NCBI RefSeq assembly: GCF_033958435.1 | Contig: NC_134158.1 | Span: 9,302,337 to 9,366,336, forward strand | Reading direction: 5' to 3' | DNA from: Carettochelys insculpta | Lineage: Eukaryota > Chordata > Testudines > Carettochelyidae | Length of the DNA stretch: 64,000 nt | Notes under the pieces: model-generated | Told to the model about the DNA's origin: nothing | The model's input: the letters and a program-made list of their open reading frames with translations, nothing else | Database searches by the model: none | Shown: positions 57,500 to 64,000 of the stretch, piece after piece | Position numbering within the stretch: the first letter of the stretch is position 1 | Layout: every line of letters starts with the position of its first letter | Translations under genes and position numbers: made by a program

Positions 57500-58140
57500 T
57501 CTGGCGATCCCATCACTGGACCTAACTAGGTTAGTCACAGAATCATGGGCACATTCTCATGTTCCTCAACCAACATCAGATATGCCATCATGGGCCAACA
57601 ATGCCCAGATGCTTTGGACAGACTTCAAACTCTCTTAGACAAAGAGTTAATGGGCACAAAACAGACATCAAAACACTCCTGATCCACCAACCAGTTAGTC
57701 TGCATTTTAATGGAGTGGGCCATTCTGTTTATGACTTACGAGTTTGCGTCTTACTGAAGAAGGATTTTCAGTCTGCTTTGGAAAGAGAGGCTGCTGAACT
57801 CTCTTTCATATTCAAAATCAACACATTAACACATGGTTTGAACCGGGATGCAAATTTTCTGGGACATTATAGGGGCTCTTTGGCATACTTGGCTTAATCT
57901 ACTTCTTGACCACCACCACCACCACCCCTCTGCTCTCTGATTTGCTCACTTTGATCATTTTTTTCTGATTTGTCAACTTTGATTACTGTTTTTGGTTCTC
58001 TGTGCCTGAAATATTGCATCTGTTCTGGTGTGGCTGTGGGCTGAGGAAGTGGGTCTGTCCCATGAAAGCTCATCACCTAATAAATTATTTTATTAGTCTT
58101 TAAAGTGCTACTTGACTGCATTTTTGTTTTGATAAGTCAC
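57500..58140 (+). mobile_element. Penelope-like element 3' part: GIY-YIG frame plus 3' end
   Basis: A frame at 57559-57897 encodes FGQTSNSLRQRVNGHKTD, QPVSLHFNGVGHS, LEREAAELSFIF and GLNRDANFLGHYRG. This is the pattern of the GIY-YIG endonuclease C-terminus of Penelope-like elements (the YIGQT..LR.R..GH block), ending in TAA. The 3' sequence that follows contains GAAGTGGGTCTGTCCCATGA and CTTTAAAGTGCTACTTGACTGC, the end repeated throughout this window. The reverse transcriptase is missing; the copy is 5' truncated. Confidence 0.7.
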
Positions 58141-58179
58141 TGGAAGTGACTCTGGAAGGCCACCAAGCTGTTGAGAAGG

Positions 58180-58345
58180 AATACTTTGTTGCTGTTTCCG
58201 TAACAAAGGGCTCTCATGCATCTGACGAAGTGGGTCTTTGCCCATGAGAGCTTATGCTCCAAAATACCTGTTAGTCTATAAGGTGCCACAGGACTTCTTG
58301 TTGTTTTGAAGTACAGACTAACACGGCCACCTCTCTGAGCTAAAC
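58180..58345 (+). mobile_element. Penelope-like 3' end, second subfamily
   Basis: ATCTGACGAAGTGGGTCTTT, GCTTATGCTCCAAAATACCT, AAGGTGCCACAGGACTTCTTG and CAGACTAACACGGCCACC. This is the TATAAGGTGCCACAGGA variant, also at 1584, 35431 and 44515. Confidence 0.75.
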
Positions 58346-58640
58346 CCCTTCTCCACTTGACCTTTCTGGTTCGGTTGAACCTACCAGGACCACTAAGTTC
58401 CCACCAGCATAGCTTCTGAAATCCTAAGAGCACACAAGCCGCCCCATCCCAACAGGGTCCGTGCACAAGGGGAGTTATTGAGCCATACTCTCCCCATAAA
58501 TGTATTCTCAGAGCCTGGTGAGCAGTGGAAGTGTTGGTGACATCACTAGATAATACTGACCTCCTGCAGTCTGGCAAATTCTCTGTCCAGCGCCGGTCAG
58601 ATCCTGAGGGTGCTGGATTAGAGAGGTTCAACCTGTAGAT

Positions 58641-58977
58641 CAGGGGTGCATCTACACTAGCCGGTTACTTTGAAGTAGCTGGCACAACGTCGAAATAGCA
58701 CGGGTCACGTCTACACGTACCATGCGCTATTTCGACGTTGAAATCAATGTAAGGTGGTGAGACGTCGAAATCACTATTCCTATCCAAAGATGGGAATAGC
58801 GCCCTACTTCGACGTTCAACATCGAAGTTGGGCGTGTGTAGATGATCCGCGTCCCGCTACGTCGAAATAGCGGAGTCCTCCATGGCAGCCATCAGCTGAG
58901 GAGTTGAGAGACGCTCTGTCCAGCCCCTGCGGGGCTCTGTGGTCGCTGCGTGCAGCAGCCCTTAGCCCAGGGCTTCT

Positions 58978-59013
<36 letters not shown>

Positions 59014-59260
59014 GGGTCCATGCTGTGTGCTCAGGGTCTCCAACCAGTTGTCGGCGCTGCGGACCTCATGGTGTGCAGGCCGAGGGTGTCTGGGAGGGCC
59101 CTTTAAGGGAGTGGCTTGCTGTTGCCCCAGAAGGGCTAGTGACCGCCTGCTCCTGCCCCGTTTGACTGTAATTCTGACACGCCTCTCTGAACAGGCTTGG
59201 ATGGTTTTCAACATGGTCCTAGCTGTGAGGAAAAGCAGAACAAGTTTGGAGTATTTTTAG
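58641..59260 (+). mobile_element. Harbinger-like transposon 5' part with (CTG)n run
   Basis: GGTCACGTCTACACGTACC, CGCTATTTCGACGTTGAAAT and a palindromic partner CTTCGACGTTCAACATCGAAG form the end. A CTGCTG run (58980-59012) follows. The polyalanine/polyleucine frames come from that run. No transposase domain is confirmed. Confidence 0.45.
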
Positions 59261-60094
59261 ACCTTGTGGGTTTTTGTAAAAGTATTTGCTCAGGGAAAAG
59301 AAACTTTTCGATGCCTCATCTGTTGCAATGTTTTCCATTTAACTTTGTGGTGTTGGGCCCTTGTTAATTTTTTTTTTTTTAAGCCAACTGGTAGGGCATT
59401 AAATATTTAACATTCTGTGGCGACCAAAGCAGGCCAGGTTTTTGTTTTATTTTACTTGAGGCTGCTTTAACTTTCTTTAGCACATTTTTTGCATGCATGC
59501 TATTAAAATGCATGGGCTTAAGCGTATACTTTCTCAAAAGCAATGCCAACATTATATATATGGTAAAAAAACTCTTTCTAATGAGGATTTTTTTCTCTTG
59601 TTGCATAGTTCCAAGTACTTGCACTGCTGTTTTCTGTCAAAATGCTTGGCTATGGTTTTAGAGCATATTTAGGGCAGCTTGCTTTTAGAGTGGCATACGC
59701 ATGTGGAAGAATTTAGCTTCTGTGACAATTTTATTAAGTGTGTGTGTGTGTGCGCCAGCCCCTCCTTTGAGTATCATACTCATATGGAAGAATTTAAGTT
59801 TTGTGTCTATTTTGTTGCGTGTGTGTGTGTGCGCACGCGCGCGCACACCAGCCCCTCCCTGCCTTGGCAGTTTTATAGTTTGGCACTATGTTTTAAAGTA
59901 TACGTTACTGTTTAAAAAAGCTATTTTTAACTGTTTTTAATTCTAATTCACCAGCTTTTAGTGGGAATAATTTTGATGTAGGTTAGTAAAACTTAGTACC
60001 AATGAAGCACAAACAACCAGAACATGTTTTGCATAGTATATTAAGCATAGTATATTAAGGTAGCTTGTGACTCTGTTTCTGCAAAAACAATGAG
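59261..60094. other. AT-rich intergenic sequence with an imperfect duplication
   Basis: 59690-59765 and 59775-59865 are imperfect copies (CATACNCATNTGGAAGAATTTA...GTGTGTGTGTGNGC...CCAGCCCCTCC). No gene is seen. Confidence 0.55.
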
Positions 60095-60180
60095 ATGAAG
60101 CAGGTCTTTTCCCACAAAAGCTTACACTGCAATATATCTGTTCGTCTACACAGGGCCACAGGACTTCTCATTGCATAATA
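60095..60180 (+). mobile_element. Penelope-like 3' end
   Basis: GATGAAGCAGGTCTTTTCCC, ACAAAAGCTTACACTGCAAT, GGGCCACAGGACTTCTCATT. Confidence 0.6.
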
Positions 60181-60359
60181 GGCTTAGCTCATGGGGCTAT
60201 GTTCTCCGTGCTCCAGGGGGCTCTTAGGGGTGGGTGGGGTTGGGGTGGGCCGCGTGTCATGGTCAGGATGCTGCTTAGGGCTGGCTGCTCCCAGCCCTGC
60301 TCCACTCACCAAAGCCCCACCCCTTCTGGGGGTTCCTCCACCTGCCTGGAGGCCACAGA
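60181..60359. other. Intergenic, GC-rich
   Basis: Nothing recognised. Confidence 0.4.
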
Positions 60360-60680
60360 GGCTGTTTATGTTCAATATGAGTCAACAGTGGGCGCTTGTA
60401 GCCAAGAAGGCTAAAGGCACATTGGGACGCATTGGGAGAAGCATTTCCAGGAGATCTAGAGATGTGATTATTCCCCTCTCTTTGGCACGGGTGAGGCCAC
60501 ATCTGGAGTATTGCATCCAGTTCTGGGCCCCCCAGTATAAAAAGGACGTGGATGCATTGGAGAGAGTCTGGTGGAAGGGGACAGAAATGATTCAGGGGCT
60601 GAAGCACATGACCTATGAGGAGAGGCTGAGGGATTTGGGCTTATTTATTTAATGGTTTGCAGAGGAGAAGACTGAGGGGC
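60360..60680 (+). mobile_element. CR1 LINE fragment
   Basis: ATATGAGTCAACAGTGGGCG, GTGAGGCCACATCTGGAGTA and GAGAGGCTGAGGGATTTGGG; it ends before the 3' terminus. Confidence 0.85.
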
Positions 60681-60949
60681 TCTGGGTTCCCAGCTCACAA
60701 GGGACAACGAGGTGGCAGCTGGCTCGGGAAGGTAAACTGAGGCAGAGCTGTGCACAACTTTCCCCCTCTGCACCAAACCAAGAGCCCTCCGCGTGGCCCC
60801 CCTTCTGCACTCAGCTCCCCAGAGCAGGGCCCTGCAGTGCCAGTCAAACCCCCGGGTAAAGTCCCCCACAAGAGGCTGGGGCTAGGGGCTGCCCCGTTCC
60901 AGGGGTGGCACGCGGGGGTGGGGGAGGGGACAACTTGTAAAGTGGGGGT
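60681..60949. other. Intergenic, GC-rich
   Basis: Nothing recognised. Confidence 0.4.
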
Positions 60950-61407
60950 GCTGAGTGCCACTGAACCAAACTGTCAACATTGTGCATCATGGTCACCTCT
61001 TCAAGTCACAAGGTGTAGCCCCCCCGTGCCCCTAATTCCAACCCCAGGCCTTGCACCCCAAAAGGCAGGAGATCGGGGTGGGGGGGCTCAGATCCATTGG
61101 ACTAAACAATAAACCTTGTGCATAATAACAACCACTTCAAGTCAGGGGGCGCTGCCTGCCCTCCCCCACCCCCCTGTCGCACCCCAAGCTCCAGAGCTGG
61201 GCCAGGCACCCCAAAACTCAAGGAGATTGGGGGAGGGCTACTGAGTTCCATTGAACCGAAATGTAAACCTTGTGTATAATGGAAGCCACTTCAGATCGGT
61301 GGGTGCAGCCTCCCCCTGCACCCCTAGCTCCGGAGCTGGGCCAGGCACCCCAAAAGGCAGGGAGCTTTTGGGGGGAGGGGGCTCCTGAGATCTATTGAAC
61401 CATTGTG
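60950..61407. repeat. Minisatellite, about 140-150-bp unit, three copies plus a partial
   Basis: Each unit runs: YCATTGRACYRAA..., ACCTTGTGYATAAT..., CCACTTCAAGTC or similar, a C-rich block, GGGCCAGGCACCCCAAAA, then a G-rich block. Units start near 60950, 61090 and 61238; a partial unit ends near 61407, just before the CpG-rich segment. Confidence 0.8.
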
Positions 61408-61429
61408 ACCCCACCCCTCCGCTCTGGGT

Positions 61430-61748
61430 GCCCCCACTCCCGCCTCACCCCCCCCAACTGCAAACCCCGCCCAGGCTGGGTCCCGCCTGCAGGGATGGGG
61501 GGACCCCACCGCCCCCCATGCCCGCGCCCGGCGGCCGCGATCGGTCTCTCTAGGACCCAGGCGGGCGGCGGGCTGGGGTCACGGCGCAGGAAATGATGCA
61601 GCCGCCGGGCGCTCCGCCTGGCTACAGTAACTCTTTGTGGCCGTCCCCGGGCGGCCCACGGCCCCTCGTCCCCCGCCCCGCGCCCAGCTGGGGGGCGCCC
61701 CCCTCGGCAGGCCCTGCTCCCAGGGACTGCGCCAAGCGGGGAGGCCAG
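61430..61748 (+). promoter_or_regulatory. CpG-rich candidate promoter and first exon of the KRAB gene
   Basis: CpG-dense sequence ending GGCCAG/GTAAGAGAGA at 61748, the same donor context as 43229. An ATG at 61593 opens a 52-codon Pro/Gly/Ala-rich frame (MMQPPGAPPGYSNS) to the donor. Its phase-0 end does not match the KRAB exon, which needs one preceding nucleotide, so this exon is either untranslated or joined through another exon. Confidence 0.5.
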
Positions 61749-62129
61749 GTAAGAGAGATCCGCCCTGGCACTGGCTCGGTGGGTGCGTGGTTCTCACCCG
61801 GGGGTGCCCAGAGACCAGCCCCCCATCAGCTCAGCCAGAGATCTGTCCCATTTGACAACAGGCTCCATAACAAGCCAGAGTTCCGGCTGAAATTTCACAC
61901 GCTGACTTGTCTCAACTGCTCTGTGGACAGTACGCGGAGACCTAAGCCCCATATTTATTGTCTCCTTGATTTATTTGCACAGTTCTGGGGTACGGACGAG
62001 CAGGGGAGAGAGATTTCCCCATCCATGTGTTGCCACAGTTTTTTGGTAGTGTAATGTTGGATTGTGTCAGCCAGTGGTTTTAAAGCGAGGGGGCAATTTA
62101 AGAGCAGCACCCGCTCTCATTTTCCCCCA
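61749..62129 (+). other. Intron sequence, no recognised feature
   Basis: Nothing recognised. Confidence 0.4.
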
Positions 62130-62275
62130 GCCAAATGTGGAATAAATTTTGTTACATACACCAAGCCATGTGTGCTGGGCACCACTTGTAGAAACACACA
62201 CTGCCGGCTGGCTGCTCTGGTAATCATCTGGGTGGCGCCCGAATCTCTCCTGAGTACTCAGCTCCCAGGGGACAC
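62130..62275 (-). mobile_element. MITE family A copy
   Basis: Reversed: GGAATAAATTTTGTTACATA, GGGCACCACTTGTAGAAACA and CCCGAATCTCTCCTGAGT. Confidence 0.65.
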
Positions 62276-62669
62276 GATGTGGAGGGTCAGCAAGCCCATT
62301 TCACCTTCGGAAAGGGGGGCAGCCGCCTGGCACGGTCGCCAGCCACTGGGCTAGTCGTTGCATGGTAAATGGGACGGCTTCTGCTCTCCATCAGCTGGGA
62401 AGCCAGGAAGCTCTGGCTGTCTCCCCAGTAGGACATGGAGAAGGTCTGCTGAGATTCAAGGAGAACATCCGGGGTTCTCCTGGGGTCAGCTAGAAGTTTT
62501 GTTCCAAGTGGAATAGATTTGTAGATGACCTGTGCTCCACTCAGGCTACAAGGAAGGAAGGAAGCTAGCGAGCTAGCTCCCCCAGAACGCCCATTGTATC
62601 AGCCTTTCTCTCCCCCAGAGCTAAAGGTCAGCCGGTGCTGAGCAGGGGACTTGTTTTTTCTGGGGCCAG
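62276..62669 (+). other. Intron sequence before KRAB exon
   Basis: Nothing recognised until the acceptor TTTTTTCTGGGGCCAG. Confidence 0.4.
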
Positions 62670-62789
62670 TGACCTTCGAGGAGGTGGCTGTGTATTTCAC
62701 TCCGGGGCAGGGGGCGCTGCTGGGCCCCACTCAGAGAGCCCTCTACAGGGCCGTCATGCAGGAGAACTACCAGACGGTGACCTTGCCGG
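62670..62789 (+). CDS. KRAB A-box exon of a partly seen zinc-finger gene
   Basis: The acceptor CTGGGGCCAG is followed by VTFEEVAVYFTPGQGALLGPT, then QRALYRAVMQENYQTV, and the donor CCGG/GTAAGG. The exon starts after one nucleotide of a codon, the usual KRAB A phase; its 120 bp are close to the usual length of about 127. KRAB A recruits the TRIM28 corepressor. Here the EEW tryptophan is replaced (PGQG), LLDP reads LLGP, and the Asp of the Asp-Val pair is Ala (YRAV), changes expected to weaken TRIM28 binding. The remaining pattern is unmistakable. The finger exon would lie beyond 64 kb. Confidence 0.85.
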
Positions 62790-62854
62790 GTAAGGGATAC
62801 CCATCCCCTAGGTTATTAGAAGCTCTTCTCAGGGTGTCCCCTGAACTCTGCAGT

Positions 62855-62945
62855 GTCAGGCCTTGGTGCACATAAAAACTTAACTCCACGCGTGGATGGA
62901 AAAAAAATCCGTGCGTGTGTGGATAAGATTAGAGGGAATTAGCTG
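62855..62945 (+). mobile_element. MITE family A 3' fragment
   Basis: TGCACATAAAAACTTAACTCC, GCGTGGATGGAAAAAAAATC and the ATTAGAGGGAATT end, inside the intron between KRAB A and B. Confidence 0.5.
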
Positions 62946-63084
62946 TAACCCTCAAGCTTTGGCCTCTGATGTTGAATACTGAGCTTCCACTCTGGCCTCA
63001 GGACCCAGCAAATCCAACCCATCTCTGACAACCCCATTAAAATGGGCTCAGGACCCCCTTCAAGATCCTAACCCAGAGTTTGAG

Positions 63085-63370
63085 AACTGCTGGGGCCTGC
63101 CCTGAGTTAAGGGGGCTGGACTAGATGACCTCTTGAGGTCCTTTCTGTCCCTATTGTCTGGTCCAGTTCTATCCTGTTCTGGGCACCACATTTCAGGACA
63201 GATGCAGACAAATTGATGACGGTCCAGAGAAGAGCAACAAAAAATGATGAAAACACTAGAAAACATGAGCTCTGAGGGAAGACTGAAATAATTGGGTTTG
63301 TCTGGAAGAAGACTGAGGGGACATGACAACAGCTTTCAAATATCTAATTCCCAATCAGCTCTACCCAAAC
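63085..63370 (+). mobile_element. CR1-like LINE/SINE fragments
   Basis: A CR1 3'-type tail (GGGGGCTGGACTAGATGACC) is followed by GTTCTGGGCACCACATTTCA and GGTCCAGAGAAGAGCAACAA, a CR1 internal segment. Confidence 0.65.
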
Positions 63371-63450
63371 ATTTCTCTGCCTCATGTCTACAGGAGCCTG
63401 GCTTTTCGTCCAACCAAGTAATTCTGTCTATTTACTGAGTTTCAATCCCC

Positions 63451-63570
63451 GTGTTCCCTTTCCCAAGCTAAGCCTGATCAGATCCCCCCAGTTGGAGGGA
63501 TGCGAAAAGCTGCAGGTCTCCGATCTCCAGCGCTTTAGGGGAAGGAAGATAACGAGAGGTGTGCAGACAG
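63451..63570 (+). pseudogene. KRAB B-box exon, apparently decayed splice sites
   Basis: The frame reads VPFPKLSLIRSPQLEGCEKL, then QVSDLQRFRGRKITRGVQTG, aligning with the KRAB B pattern (.FP.PK.D.I.QLE.GEEPW..DLQ....). It ends after the first base of a codon, the phase that would join ZNF-type terminal exons (which start with two bases). The expected AG acceptor is CC immediately before the homologous start, and the donor is ACAG/GCGAGG, GC rather than GT. A GC donor can function; the missing acceptor suggests skipping or decay. Confidence 0.65.
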
Positions 63571-63571
63571 G

Positions 63572-64000
63572 CGAGGACTCAAGGAAACAGATCCAGAAGC
63601 CATCAGAGAGGGAAGAGAAAAACGGGGACGCTCACAAAGAGGTTGTGAAGGAATACCTCCATTCCTGGCTCATCTCACTTGTATCAGGGCTGTGGCCAGC
63701 AAAGGACATGATGGGACCTTGAGAGGATGGGGCATGCCCTCCCGCCACAACACACCATCTCCCCCTTTCAGGACCAGCTTCCAGCCCAACCGCTCCCACT
63801 ATGCTGGGATGATGTGGAGAAGTTACCCTGTTGCAATGGATCACAGAACTGGTGCCCACTTTAGAGAAGACACGATTAGAGATGGGTCCATAAATGATGA
63901 CTTACTTGATTTAAACCCTTGTCTTCCCAGTAGAGCATAGGTCATCTGCAAATCTCCTCAACTTCAGGCTGTCTTGGGACAAAACTTCTAGCTGGCTCCA
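63572..64000 (+). other. Right-edge intron sequence
   Basis: No finger exon or repeat recognised before the end of the window. Confidence 0.4.

Larger units (their letters stand above)
57168..58640. mobile_element. MITE family E split by a Penelope-like insertion
   Basis: The left part 57168-57330 starts GGTTGAACCTCTCTAATC. The right part 58485-58640 ends GATTAGAGAGGTTCAACC. Compared with the copy at 49262, the break falls after GTTCTGGGATG-like sequence. The 1.15 kb between is foreign. Confidence 0.7.

Noticed and set aside
58816..59260. Polyalanine/polyleucine protein
   Set aside because: The frame depends on a CTG run inside transposon-like sequence and has no homologous domain.

Overview
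The window is vertebrate nuclear DNA, most likely from a cryptodiran turtle. That call is an inference from the repeats: tRNA-derived SINEs whose tail matches the CR1 LINE 3' end (the Cry I type), abundant CR1 LINEs, a DIRS element, Penelope-like 3' ends and many GTCTAC-ended MITEs. Genes are split by introns, with GT/AG splice sites and CpG-rich promoters. Gene density is low and most sequence is layered transposon debris, often nested.

Left part (0-6 kb, minus strand): the first five coding exons of a TRIM gene (RING, B-box, coiled coil). Their lengths are 423, 96, 231, 23 and 116 bp and their phases are compatible. The exon that would carry the SPRY domain lies beyond the left edge. A CpG island at 8.8-9.2 kb is a possible promoter.

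Middle (11-53 kb): five C2H2 zinc-finger coding exons. ZNF1 (11.55-13.26 kb, +) has 16 intact and 4 decayed fingers. ZNF2 (18.51-19.71, +) has 11, followed by a decayed tail split by a hAT MITE. ZNF3 (31.36-32.48, +) has 10. ZNF4 (35.96-37.08, -) is a pseudogene with 10 fingers, a nonsense codon and a 5' reading-frame break. ZNF5 (51.89-52.89, +) has 7. ZNF2, ZNF3, ZNF4 and ZNF5 share one architecture: the exon starts two nucleotides before a codon boundary with a short spacer resembling GAGMVSEN. They are therefore tandem or inverted paralogues. Between them lie a CpG island with four telomeric hexamers (25.2-26.1 kb), a dead DIRS retrotransposon (26.9-29.6 kb), an LTR insertion (33.5-34.3 kb) and one ancient CR1 dissected by later insertions (46.9-51.0 kb).

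Right part (53-64 kb): a hAT element, a solo LTR with perfect target-site duplication, a Penelope-like GIY-YIG remnant, a tandem minisatellite abutting a CpG-rich candidate first exon (61.4-61.75 kb), and a KRAB A-box exon followed by a decayed KRAB B-box exon. These look like the 5' end of another KRAB zinc-finger gene whose finger exon is off the right edge.

The proteins encoded would be a probable E3 ubiquitin ligase (TRIM) and a set of DNA-binding, probably repressive, zinc-finger factors. Such factors typically evolve by duplication and often target transposons like those that surround them. No operon, CRISPR array, rRNA or tRNA gene was seen.
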